A DNA stretch of 14,406 nt from CAZGSV01 sp964528605 (GTDB lineage: Bacteria; Armatimonadota; Zipacnadia; CAZGSV01): assembly GCA_964528605.1 (NCBI GenBank), contig CAZGSV010000085.1:1-14406 (forward strand), in the 5' to 3' direction. A program made the position numbers and the translations under genes. Below the pieces are notes generated by a model, which saw only the letters and a list, made by a program, of their open reading frames with translations, ran no database searches and was not told the DNA's origin. How positions within the stretch are numbered: position 1 is the stretch's first letter; each line of letters starts with the position of its first letter. Of this stretch, positions 1-6,745 are shown one piece after another.

Positions 1-71
1 TCATCGAAGTCCCCATCGAGACTGGCGGCGTGCCCGTCAGGCTCACCGGCAACTACACCGTAGTGCCCTAA
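1..71 (+). CDS. 3' end of an unidentified protein
   Basis: Only the last 22 codons are in the window, read in the frame starting at base 3 and ending with TAA at 69-71. The encoded tail is IEVPIETGGVPVRLTGNYTVVP. It is rich in beta-branched residues, glycine and proline, as often seen at the end of a beta-sheet domain of a secreted or surface protein, but this is too little to name a family. It is the only plus-strand gene and is convergent with the universal stress protein gene. A strong inverted repeat lies 29 bases after its stop. The codon choice and the position of the hairpin make a real gene end likely. The product cannot be identified from what is visible. Confidence 0.5.
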   Translation, partial: IEVPIETGGVPVRLTGNYTVVP

Positions 72-100
72 CTAAGACCCCCCCACCCGCTCCTCCATAG

Positions 101-130
101 CACAGGGGCGTCCGCCCGGACGCCCCTGTG
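101..130. terminator. Perfect hairpin between convergent genes
   Basis: CACAGGGGCGTCC at 101-113 and its exact reverse complement at 118-130 flank a four-base loop (GCCC), giving a 13-bp stem with no mismatch. It sits between the plus-strand stop at 71 and the minus-strand stop at 137, where a shared bidirectional terminator is expected. Neither side has a real T-tract (the plus side has only CGCATTT), so it may act as a poor intrinsic terminator or as an RNA 3'-end-stabilising hairpin. Confidence 0.6.
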
Positions 131-136
131 CGCATT

Positions 137-586
137 TCAGGACTCCTCCGCGCCCCCCGGCTGCTTGTGCTTGCCCAGAGGCACCCGAACGGTCAGAACC
201 GGTACGTCGAGCCGGTGGCGCACCTGGTTGGCGACCGACCCTAGCAGGAAATCGTAGAGCGCCCCGTGACCGTGTGTCGCCATCGCCACCAGGTCGCATC
301 CCCGCGAAACACACTCCGCGACGATGACCTCCGTCGGCTCTCCGTGCACGAGCGCCTCCTCGGCCTCTACCCCGAAGCGCTCCGCCAGCCTCTCCCTGGC
401 GTGTCGCAATGCCCTTTCCGCCCGGCTCACCTCTCGCTGCATCTGGTCCCGCTCCCGCGCGTCGTAGCAGGCCACCCGCAGCAGCACCACCGCCGCGCCG
501 CTCGTGCGTGCCAAGTCGCCTATATGCTCCAGCACCACGTCGTCCCTTTCGCTCGCGTCCAGGGCAACCAGTATCCGCTTGTACAT
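137..586 (-). CDS. Universal stress protein (UspA family)
   Basis: 149-residue cytoplasmic protein covering one complete Usp domain. The N-terminus MYKRILVALDAS is typical strand 1, with the conserved Asp at residue 10. A helix-rich middle part (about 40-70) and the block HGEPTEVIVAEC lead to the nucleotide-binding loop THGHGALYDFLLGS at 104-117 and a final strand VPVLTVRV. In the ATP-binding form of the family the loop is G-2x-G-9x-G-S/T. Here the second glycine position is Ala109, so ATP binding is plausible but not assured. A longer GTG-start form (610) adds eight residues before the family-typical start. I prefer ATG at 586, preceded by AAGAGA at six bases, because a candidate promoter at 616-644 would start transcription close to base 609. 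Usp proteins respond to starvation and other stress; the specific role here is unknown. Confidence 0.9.
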   Translation of the reverse strand: MYKRILVALDASERDDVVLEHIGDLARTSGAAVVLLRVACYDARERDQMQREVSRAERALRHARERLAERFGVEAEEALVHGEPTEVIVAECVSRGCDLVAMATHGHGALYDFLLGSVANQVRHRLDVPVLTVRVPLGKHKQPGGAEES

Positions 587-615
587 TGGCTGTCTCTTGC
601 TGCTCCTCACCGGGA

Positions 616-644
616 AACATACGGGACGCGTGCGCGCCCCGCAA
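616..644 (-). promoter_or_regulatory. Candidate weak promoter for the Usp gene
   Basis: On the minus strand TTGCGG (639-644) and TATGTT (616-621) are separated by 17 bases, upstream of the Usp start at 586 and downstream of the preceding gene's stop at 671. The -35 matches consensus only in TTG and the -10 matches four of six, so this is a tentative call in GC-rich DNA. The universal stress gene could also be read from the greA promoter. Confidence 0.35.
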
Positions 645-670
645 GTGCACTCAGCGCGCCAAGCGGCTCA

Positions 671-1324
671 TCACTGCACCACGGCAGGACAAGCAGGTTC
701 GCCGCCATGCGAGATCGGGCCCCGCGCTGCCCGGGCCCCCAGCATCTCGCACATCACCATTAGCGCGATCGCCAGGTCCGTCCCGGCGCCGAGCCACCAG
801 ACGTCCGCCCGGCCGGGGTTCATGCTGTGCCAGCCGACGCTGCCGGTGAGCGCCTGCCGCCAAAGAAACGCCCCACCTGTCCCCAGGATGAAAAGAATGC
901 GCGACATGGGGTGATACCAGAACACCCTCGCGCCGGTGCCCGCGAATGCCACTACGCCGCGCACGGCGCCGCTGAGCCCACCCGCCAACGCGCACAGGAA
1001 AATCAGCCCCTCACCGCCCGGCCCCAGTAACATCTCTATGGCTATGACCAAGACGCAAAGGCCGACGGCGTAGGGCCCAATCAGCCACCGAAGCAGTCTC
1101 GTGCCGGCCTTCGACAACTCGGCACCAACCCGGTACCAGGCCCACAACAACAGGCCAAGCAATAGCGCCAGCGACACCCACGTCGAGGCCGGCCCTAGTA
1201 CCCCCCCAATGTCCTCCTGCCAGGCGTCCACCGCACCAGGGAAAACCAGCAGCCCCGCCAGCGCGGCTAGTCGCAGAGCCACGGACACCGCCGGTGCAGG
1301 GCCGGAGACGGCTCTGCCTCCCAT
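671..1324 (-). CDS. Polytopic membrane protein of unknown function
   Basis: 217 residues that I cannot assign to a family. About five to six hydrophobic segments are visible, near residues 12-32, 46-64, 84-100, 106-126, 140-158 and 176-194. The N-terminal one, followed by a break at about 33, could be a signal anchor. The segment at 106-126 is rich in glycine and alanine. The final 20 residues are polar and contain no recognisable motif. ATG at 1324 is preceded by GGGGTGG at about eight bases. The gene starts 38 bases after the greA stop with no clear terminator or promoter between, so it is probably co-transcribed with greA. No catalytic residues or transporter signature are seen. Confidence 0.7.
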   Translation of the reverse strand: MGGRAVSGPAPAVSVALRLAALAGLLVFPGAVDAWQEDIGGVLGPASTWVSLALLLGLLLWAWYRVGAELSKAGTRLLRWLIGPYAVGLCVLVIAIEMLLGPGGEGLIFLCALAGGLSGAVRGVVAFAGTGARVFWYHPMSRILFILGTGGAFLWRQALTGSVGWHSMNPGRADVWWLGAGTDLAIALMVMCEMLGARAARGPISHGGEPACPAVVQ

Positions 1325-1362
1325 GTCAGGACCACCCCGCTCCTCAGGAGTCCTCGACGGTG

Positions 1363-2052
1363 CTAACGCTTCTTCCCCCGCGGTTTCTCGGCGCCGCCGG
1401 CGGTTGGCCTTGCGGCGCTCTTGCGCGCCGCCACTTCCGGACCCTTCGCTGACCTCGAGGCCGGTTTCGCAGCCTTCGCCTTAGGCTTCACCGGCTCCTT
1501 CGGCGGCAGCGGAATGGGCTCCTTGCCGGGCTTTGCGCCCAGTCGGTTGACGACCCGTACCACGTTGTAACGCAGCACGCCGTCGGGCGCGTTGACCTCC
1601 ACGGTGTCTCCTCCGCGCTTGCCCATCAACGCCTCTCCCAGTGGCGAATCCACCGATATCTTGTTCTCGTCGGCGTCCGCCTCCACGGCGGCGACGATCT
1701 GGCAGGTCCACTGCTCCTTCAGTTGCGTGTCGAACAGCGTCACCCGAGATCCCAGCCCCGCGACCCCGCGAGGCAGCACCGATTCGTCTATCAGCTCGCA
1801 AACCAGCAACAGTTTGCGTATCTCCTCGATCTGCAGCTCCACCATCGCCTGCTCGCGCTTCGCCTCCTCGAACTCCAGGAACTCGAGGTCGGCGTCGTCC
1901 TCCATGTCCACGTACTCCTTCTTCTCCTGGGCCTGACGGACCCGCTCCAGGCTCTGCGGCCGCCGCACCTTGAGGAGGTAGTCCAGTTCCTTCTTCTTCT
2001 TCTCCAGCCCCTCCGGCGTCAAGTAAATGACGTCGTCGGCCACTTGGCTCAT
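1363..2052 (-). CDS. greA: GreA-type transcription elongation factor with basic tail
   Basis: 229 residues. GreA/GreB factors enter the RNA polymerase secondary channel and stimulate cleavage of backtracked RNA. The N-terminus VIYLTPEGLEKKKKELDYL begins the family's antiparallel coiled coil (about 9-85). The C-terminal FKBP-like domain (about 95-170) carries a near-perfect signature, SPLGEALMGKRGGD at 136-149. Two things are odd. The coiled-coil tip reads VDMEDDADLEFLEFEEAK rather than the usual GDLxENAEYxxAK and appears several residues longer. After residue 174 there is also a Lys/Ala/Pro-rich tail of about 55 residues that resembles a histone-H1 tail; typical GreA is about 158 residues. 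The start is set at ATG 2052 because GGGAGG lies nine bases upstream, and the longer frame (from 2112) would begin inside the promoter. Cleavage activity is likely but not certain because of the altered tip. Confidence 0.92.
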   Translation of the reverse strand: MSQVADDVIYLTPEGLEKKKKELDYLLKVRRPQSLERVRQAQEKKEYVDMEDDADLEFLEFEEAKREQAMVELQIEEIRKLLLVCELIDESVLPRGVAGLGSRVTLFDTQLKEQWTCQIVAAVEADADENKISVDSPLGEALMGKRGGDTVEVNAPDGVLRYNVVRVVNRLGAKPGKEPIPLPPKEPVKPKAKAAKPASRSAKGPEVAARKSAARPTAGGAEKPRGKKR

Positions 2053-2061
2053 TTCGTCTGT

Positions 2062-2067
2062 CCTCCC
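2062..2067 (-). promoter_or_regulatory. Ribosome binding site of greA
   Basis: GGGAGG on the minus strand, nine bases before ATG at 2052. It decides the start, because the longer in-frame candidate at 2112 has no such site and would lie upstream of the -10 element. Confidence 0.7.
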
Positions 2068-2094
2068 TGCCTTCCCTCGTTCGGAAAGGCGGCC

Positions 2095-2123
2095 ATCATA
2101 GGACTCGGACAACCACCCGTCAA
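2095..2123 (-). promoter_or_regulatory. Sigma-70-type promoter of greA (proximal)
   Basis: TTGACG (2118-2123) and TATGAT (2095-2100) are separated by exactly 17 bases, matching consensus at five of six positions in each box. Transcription would start near 2088, leaving a leader of about 36 bases containing the greA ribosome binding site. It lies in the 153-base gap after glyS, one of the largest gaps in the window, and marks greA as the start of its own unit. Confidence 0.75.
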
Positions 2124-2153
2124 CCCCTCTTTCGGTGCCGCTGCCGCCAGACT

Positions 2154-2181
2154 ATCATACCCACCACTCGCCTCACGCCAA
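2154..2181 (-). promoter_or_regulatory. Possible second (distal) greA promoter
   Basis: TTGGCG (2176-2181) and TATGAT (2154-2159) are separated by 16 bases, about 60 bases upstream of the proximal promoter and immediately after the glyS stop at 2206. The -10 is identical to that of the proximal promoter. Spacing is slightly short and the -35 matches four of six, so it is less certain. Confidence 0.45.
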
Positions 2182-2205
2182 CGTCCCGATTCTCCCACGG
2201 CCAGC

Positions 2206-4299
2206 CTAGGCAGTAACCTTCGAGAAGTCCCCCAGATGGGCGAAAAGGGCCTCCACGCGCCGCAAGAGCGCCAGCCGGTTGACCCGGCGCTCGATCTCCG
2301 GGTCCATGACCAGCACATCGTCAAAGAACTGATGCACCGGCGCCACCAAGGGCCGGAGCGCCAGATATACCCGGTCCGGCTCGTCCGAGTCCAGCAGGTC
2401 CGTGTCCACAGCCCCGCAAACCGCGTGCAACTCCCGCTCCGCGTCGGAGACGAACAAGGCCGGAGAGACCTCGGCCTTCTCCAACACCGTTCCCAGCGCG
2501 CACGCTTCTCCGCTCCGCAGGATGTTGACGACGCGCGTCGCCGCCAGGGCCAGTTCCGCAAGCCGCCCGCTGGGCCGCAGGGCCGAGAGCGCACTCGCCC
2601 GCCAGAGGGCCAGGTAAAGGTCGTCCCACTCCTCGCCCAGGGCGGCCGCGACCAGGTCCCGCGAGAAGCCGCGCTGCTCCAGCAGAAACTCCGCGCGCGA
2701 GCGGACCAGTTCACCCACCTGACGCGGCAGCGCAACGCTGTCAAGCGCCAGCCTGCTCTGCTGCTCGAGAACCTGCAGCGCGTAATCCAGCAGATCCCGC
2801 ACTCGCAACCTCACTACCCCCGACATCGCGATCGCCGCAACCCCCAGAGCAGCCCGCCGGAGGCCGTAGGGGTCTTCTGACCCCGTCGGCACCAGGCCGA
2901 TGGCAGAGAACGCACACAAGGTGTCAGCACGGTCGGCCAGGGCGACCACGGCTCCGAGAGCCGACCGAGGCGGTTCGTCGTCTGCCGACAGCGGGCGGTA
3001 GTGCTCGCCGATGGCGACTGCAACCGTCTCGGGCTCCCCTGACAGGCGCGCGTAGTGCTCCCCCATCACGCCCTGCAAGGAGGGAAACTCGATCACCATG
3101 CGACTCGCCAGGTCCGCCTTACAGAGGTACGCAGCCTGCTTCGCAGCCTCCTGCACCTCAGGTCCAAGGTTCGCCAATGCGGCAACCCACCCCGCCAGAC
3201 GCCCGAGTCTCCGGGCCTTATCGAGCATTGAACCCAGGCCCTCGGCAAAAGCAATGCGCTCCAACTGGGGCAGAAGATCCATGAGCGTCCTGGAGCGGTC
3301 CTCTTCGTAGAAGAAAGCGGCATCCGCCAGCCGGCCGCGGAGCGCCCGTTCGTTCCCATGACGCACTGTGTCCAGCGCCTCTTCGCCCCCGTCGCGGAAC
3401 CCGATGAAGTGAGGCAGCAACCGCCCCTCCTTGACGAGCGCGAAGTACCACTGGTGCTTTCGCATCGCAGTCACCAGCACCGGCATCGGCAGCGAAAGGA
3501 ACTCCTCCGAAAACGAGCCCAGGAAGCCGTGCGGGTGCTCGGTCATGAACGCCACCTGCTCCGCCAAGCGGTCAGGCCCATAGGGCTCCGCGCCCAAGGA
3601 GGCCGCCAAGCGGGACGCTTGCTGCTGCACTGTGCGGAGCCTTTCCGCTTGGTCCACGACCACACGTGCTGCCCTCAAAGCCTCCACGTACTGGCTGGGA
3701 TGCGGAATCTCTGCCGGTCCTGGGGCCAGAGTGCGGTGCCCCCGACTCAGGCGGCCGCTGCGGACCCCGTTGATCTCAAGGGGCATCACCTCGCCCTCAA
3801 CCAAGGCCACCAGCCAGCGCAGGGGGCGCACAAAACGCATGGTCCCCTCGCCCCAGCGCATGGCCTTGGGGAAGGAGAGCCGCCGGATCACCCTCTCCCA
3901 CACCTGACCCAGCACTTCCTCGGCCGCGGCGCCCTCCTCGGTCAGCACTGCGTAAACGTATTCGCCCCTGTCGTCAGAGCGCACCTCCAGCGCCTCCACC
4001 TCGACACCCTGGCCCTTGGCGAAGCCCCGCGCCGCCGCCGTGGGCTTGCCCTCAGCGTCAAAAGCGGCTGCCCGAGGCGGGCCCTTAATCTCACGGCGTT
4101 GGAGGCGCTGCCGGGCGGCCAAGCCCCGCACTAACACCGCCAGGCGGCGCGGCGCTCCCAGACAGTGAATCTCCTCAACCTCCAGCCGGGCGTTCTCCAA
4201 CTCCTCGCGAGCGCACCGTTCCAGGTCCGGCAGGATGGCGTCGAAGTAGGAGGCCGGTATGTCCTCAAGCCCGATCTCAAGCAGCGCCCAACTAGACAT
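2206..4299 (-). CDS. glyS: Glycyl-tRNA synthetase beta subunit
   Basis: 697 residues, full family length (about 690). It pairs with GlyQ in the bacterial alpha2-beta2 glycyl-tRNA synthetase, which charges tRNA-Gly; the beta subunit carries most tRNA recognition. The N-terminus MSSWALLEIGLEDIPASYF matches the family's LLEIGxEELPA start. Further family blocks are REIKGPPRAAAFD, MRWGEGTMRFVRPLRWLVAL and the HD-like segment ALADRADTLCAFSAIGLVPTG followed by DPYGLRRAALG. The last 100 or so residues form the DALR-type anticodon-binding helices. ATG at 4299 overlaps the glyQ stop by eight bases (ATGTCTAG), the classic coupled arrangement. No frameshift or missing block is seen. Confidence 0.97.
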   Translation of the reverse strand: MSSWALLEIGLEDIPASYFDAILPDLERCAREELENARLEVEEIHCLGAPRRLAVLVRGLAARQRLQRREIKGPPRAAAFDAEGKPTAAARGFAKGQGVEVEALEVRSDDRGEYVYAVLTEEGAAAEEVLGQVWERVIRRLSFPKAMRWGEGTMRFVRPLRWLVALVEGEVMPLEINGVRSGRLSRGHRTLAPGPAEIPHPSQYVEALRAARVVVDQAERLRTVQQQASRLAASLGAEPYGPDRLAEQVAFMTEHPHGFLGSFSEEFLSLPMPVLVTAMRKHQWYFALVKEGRLLPHFIGFRDGGEEALDTVRHGNERALRGRLADAAFFYEEDRSRTLMDLLPQLERIAFAEGLGSMLDKARRLGRLAGWVAALANLGPEVQEAAKQAAYLCKADLASRMVIEFPSLQGVMGEHYARLSGEPETVAVAIGEHYRPLSADDEPPRSALGAVVALADRADTLCAFSAIGLVPTGSEDPYGLRRAALGVAAIAMSGVVRLRVRDLLDYALQVLEQQSRLALDSVALPRQVGELVRSRAEFLLEQRGFSRDLVAAALGEEWDDLYLALWRASALSALRPSGRLAELALAATRVVNILRSGEACALGTVLEKAEVSPALFVSDAERELHAVCGAVDTDLLDSDEPDRVYLALRPLVAPVHQFFDDVLVMDPEIERRVNRLALLRRVEALFAHLGDFSKVTA

Positions 4300-5182
4300 A
4301 GTGGCGCTCTCCCACGGGCCTGGTCAGAGGATAGCCGGCTTGCTCGCGCTGCCGCAGGTATCCCTCCGCGCACGCCTTGGCCACCCCACGCACCCGGTTT
4401 ATCAGCGCCGTCCGCTGCGTCACGCTCAGCGCCCCGCGAGCATCAAGCACGTTGAACGCATGCGAGCACCTGAGGGCTAACTCGTAGGCGGGAAGCACCA
4501 GCCCCGCCTCCAGAGCGCGCTCCGCTTCCTTCTCATAAGCTTCGAACAGGGAGAACAGCATCTCGATGTCGGCGTACTCGAAACTGTAGCGCGACTGCTC
4601 CACTTCCTGAGCGAAGTGCAGGTCGCCGTACTTGGTGCGCGCGTCCCACTTCAACTCGGTGTAGTGGTCCACCCCCTGCAAGTGCATCGCGATCCGCTCA
4701 GGGCCGTAGGTAAGTTCCACGCTGACGGGAGTCACCTCGAGGCCGCCGAAGTACTGGAAGTAGGTGAACTGCGTGATCTCCTCACCGTCCAGCCACACCT
4801 GCCAGCCCAGCCCCCCCGCGCCCAGCATCGGCGACTCCCAGTCGTCCTCCACAAAGCGGATGTCGTGCTCCCGCGCGCGTATGCCCAACGCACCGAGACT
4901 CTCCAGGTAGACGTCCTGGATATCATCCGGCGAGGGCTTGATGATGACCTGGTACTGGTAGTAGCGATAGAGACGCGAGGGGTTCACGCCGTAGCGTGCG
5001 TCCGCCGGGCGCCGCGAAGGCTGCACGTAGGCGACTCGCCAGGGCTCCGGCCCCAGCGCGCGGAAGAAAGTCTCGGGCGCCATCGTGCCTGCGCCGACCT
5101 CCACGTCCCAGGGCTCGGCGATCAGGCACCCCCGTTCAGCCCAGAACCGCTCTAAGGTGTCTATTACCTCACGGAAAAACAT
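4292..5182 (-). CDS. glyQ: Glycyl-tRNA synthetase alpha subunit
   Basis: 296 residues, family length about 290-300. The alpha subunit holds the class II active site that forms glycyl-adenylate. Family blocks visible are DTLERFWAERGCLIAEPWDVEVGAGTM (split here as residues 9-35), then VAYVQPSRRPADARYG and NPSRLYRYYQYQVIIKPSP. The segment WESPMLGAGGLGWQVWLDG is next, then EITQFTYFQ and ELTYGPERIAM. The usual form of the long segment is [20 protein letters not shown], so Thr to Met, Trp to Gly and Met to Glu changes are visible around the glycine site. The start at ATG 5182 fits the family N-terminus; GGAG lies close to it and a better GGGGGAGGT about 18 bases away, so the ribosome site is not ideal. 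It follows the sigma-factor gene after a 93-base gap that has no T-box motif. Confidence 0.96.
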   Translation of the reverse strand: MFFREVIDTLERFWAERGCLIAEPWDVEVGAGTMAPETFFRALGPEPWRVAYVQPSRRPADARYGVNPSRLYRYYQYQVIIKPSPDDIQDVYLESLGALGIRAREHDIRFVEDDWESPMLGAGGLGWQVWLDGEEITQFTYFQYFGGLEVTPVSVELTYGPERIAMHLQGVDHYTELKWDARTKYGDLHFAQEVEQSRYSFEYADIEMLFSLFEAYEKEAERALEAGLVLPAYELALRCSHAFNVLDARGALSVTQRTALINRVRGVAKACAEGYLRQREQAGYPLTRPVGERHYV

Positions 5183-5275
5183 CGGCTCCGAAAAACACAG
5201 ACCTCCCCCAAACGGATGCTACAGGTAAACACAAAGCGTGTCGCGGCGCAAACTGCGCTGGCGCCGCCGCTCGGC

Positions 5276-5869
5276 CTAGCCCATCGCCCGGTCCAACTTC
5301 CGCCGCGCCCGCGCCAACGCGTTGCCCACCGCCTTGCTCGGCCGTCCCAGATGCGCGGCGATCTCGTCGTATGAGTAGCCGCTCCAGCGCAGGCGAGAGC
5401 AATCCTGCTCCAATCGGCTAAGTCCCGCGCGCAAGACAGCCAAGGCGCACAGAGCAGCGGCCTCGCACGCCCGCCCTACGACGCCCTCCTTGTCTCGGCC
5501 CGCCGGCGCCTCGGCATCCAGACTACAGGCCTGCAGGCGTCCCCTGAGCATCGCCCGCAGCAGGCTCGCAATCTCCCGCCGTACACACAAGCGCGCGAAG
5601 GCGGAGAATGGCACCCCGCGCGCCTCGCGAAATGCCTGTATTGCTTCCCACAGACCTATGCGACCGGCCTGCTCCAGATCCTCCCGTTCCAGCAAGTGCA
5701 GATGCCCCTCGCGAACGCCGGCGCCGATGAGCCAGCCATAACGCTGCAGCACCGCCTCCGCCGCTTGCCGATCGCCCTGCTGCGCCGCCGCCAGCAAACG
5801 GCACTCGCACCGCTGCCCGACAGTCCTGAGGTCGGCCTGCGCGAAACGCCTTGTGCTGGCCGCGCTCAT
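5276..5869 (-). CDS. SigH/Spo0H-like alternative sigma factor
   Basis: 197 residues, sigma-70 superfamily, close in layout to the SigH (Spo0H) group. Region 2 spans about 25-105; REDLEQAGRIGLWEAIQAF is the core-binding and -10-recognition part, and FSAFARLCVRREI matches the SigH FxAFAxLCxxRxI block. Region 4 spans about 150-195, with LSRLEQD, the helix-turn-helix GYSYDEIAAHLGRPSKAVGNA and the closing ARARRKL typical of SigH. It lacks the region 1.1 and 3 of a housekeeping factor and is a little shorter than Bacillus SigH. The ATG overlaps the preceding gene's TGA (ATGA, 5866-5869), and GGAGG is embedded in that gene's last codons, so the two are translationally coupled. It directly precedes glyQS. 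No anti-sigma gene is recognised. Its regulon is unknown; SigH controls stress, stationary-phase or developmental genes in other bacteria. Confidence 0.88.
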   Translation of the reverse strand: MSAASTRRFAQADLRTVGQRCECRLLAAAQQGDRQAAEAVLQRYGWLIGAGVREGHLHLLEREDLEQAGRIGLWEAIQAFREARGVPFSAFARLCVRREIASLLRAMLRGRLQACSLDAEAPAGRDKEGVVGRACEAAALCALAVLRAGLSRLEQDCSRLRWSGYSYDEIAAHLGRPSKAVGNALARARRKLDRAMG

Positions 5870-6234
5870 TCCGCCTCCGCCCCCTGCCGCTGTTCTCCGC
5901 CGGCCACCGTCGGCTCCTCCTCGACGATGACCTTACTCAGGGACAAGAGCAGCAGCAGCCAACGCAGCCAGCGTGGCGCCTGCCCCGCCGGCACCGCCTG
6001 TTCCCACAGAGCCACGCCGCCGACCTCCAGTCGCCAGCGCAGCGGCTGCCCTGTCTGGCTTGCCTCCGCTGCCTTGCGCAGCAGATCCGTGAGGCCTTGC
6101 GTCTGCCGCGCCTCGAGAATCGCCAACGCCCTCACGATATCGCCGTCCGCCTCCTCCAGCGCCTCGTTCGCCTCGCCATAGGAAACGGGCAGCCGCTTGC
6201 GGATCTCGTCTATCTGGGCCAAGCGTTCGGTCAT
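5866..6234 (-). CDS. DUF4342-like protein with UBA/TS-N-type domain
   Basis: 122 residues. The first 42 residues (IDEIRKRLPVSYGEANEALE through DGDIVRALAILEA) form a three-helix UBA/TS-N-like domain, as in the N-terminus of EF-Ts and in DUF4342 proteins (a pattern of the type VxxIRxRxxVSYxEAxEALEexxGDvveAL). The middle part (65-83) looks like short beta strands. A hydrophobic stretch, APRWLRWLLLLLSLSKVIV, follows at 86-104, and the tail is acidic and Gln-rich. DUF4342 proteins commonly have this layout, a small helical domain plus a membrane-associated segment. The molecular role of the family is not known. The gene abuts the upstream gene (TAAATG) and overlaps the sigma-factor start by four bases, so it could modulate the sigma factor or share its membrane context; that is inference only. 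Confidence 0.75.
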   Translation of the reverse strand: MTERLAQIDEIRKRLPVSYGEANEALEEADGDIVRALAILEARQTQGLTDLLRKAAEASQTGQPLRWRLEVGGVALWEQAVPAGQAPRWLRWLLLLLSLSKVIVEEEPTVAGGEQRQGAEAE

Positions 6235-6684
6235 TTACTGTCTTCCCACCTCGGTCGCGAACTGCTGCCCCAGCCCAAAGAGATGCTTGAGACTGGTGAA
6301 ATGGAGCATTTCCCGGCTGATCCACACGTTCTCCAGAAAAGCAGTAACGTCACTCTTGGGTCCGCCGAAGGCCTCCGCCGCGCGGAAGATCATATGCGCG
6401 AAGCAGATGGCGGTCACGATGCCGCACACGCCTCCGATGACGTTATCCCACGTTTCCAGGCTGAAGGCCGTCGCCCTCTCCGCGGCGTACGAGGCCCCCA
6501 CGATCGCCGCAAACCAAACCACAAAGATGATGAGGTACGCAACCGGGGAGCGGCCCAGCGCGCTGGCGACCCACAAGCCCAGATAGGCCCCCGCCATCTC
6601 GACCACCGTCCGCGTCGGCGGCCGCCTAGCCTGCACCGTGCCTACTGTGAGGACGAGCAGTATCACCACCACATAGGCCCACAC
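6235..6684 (-). CDS. CvpA-like small membrane protein
   Basis: 149 residues with four likely membrane helices: about 2-18, 28-46, 48-68 and 82-104. The order of short helices and the segment WDNVIGGVCGIVTAICFAHM, comparable to the LDRLLGxxxGxxxG block of the CvpA (colicin V production) family, supports a CvpA-like call. Overall similarity is judged only by pattern and is weak. The last 45 residues are amphipathic and probably cytoplasmic. The start is GTG at 6684, with GGGGTGAG six bases upstream. It lies 61 bases after the MEMO gene and its TAA touches the next gene's ATG, so it belongs to the same transcript. An uncharacterised membrane protein is the fallback description. Confidence 0.6.
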   Translation of the reverse strand: MWAYVVVILLVLTVGTVQARRPPTRTVVEMAGAYLGLWVASALGRSPVAYLIIFVVWFAAIVGASYAAERATAFSLETWDNVIGGVCGIVTAICFAHMIFRAAEAFGGPKSDVTAFLENVWISREMLHFTSLKHLFGLGQQFATEVGRQ

Positions 6685-6745
6685 GATGTTCTCACCCCGT
6701 ACCTAGACGTTTCGCGGCTTCGAGCCGCAGCGCCCCGACTCGCAC

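Noticed and set aside
72..650. Alternative minus-strand frame of 192 codons over the universal stress gene
   Set aside because: Gly/Arg-rich out-of-frame translation, running through the 101-130 hairpin; the Usp domain is in the other frame.
2053..2112. Twenty-residue N-terminal extension of GreA starting at 2112
   Set aside because: That start lies upstream of the -10 box of the strong promoter and has no good ribosome site; the family-like N-terminus begins at 2052.
1723..2880. Plus-strand frame of 385 codons across greA and glyS
   Set aside because: Antisense to two well-supported genes and their promoter, with low-complexity Arg/Gln/Leu content; no family resemblance.
5183..5275. T-box or other riboswitch leader for glyQS
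   Set aside because: Only 93 bases separate the sigma-factor stop from glyQ, and there is no T-box consensus or terminator/antiterminator pair. A GCGGCGC/GCGCCGC inverted repeat (5243-5267) is present but has no T-tract after it, and no convincing promoter boxes are seen.
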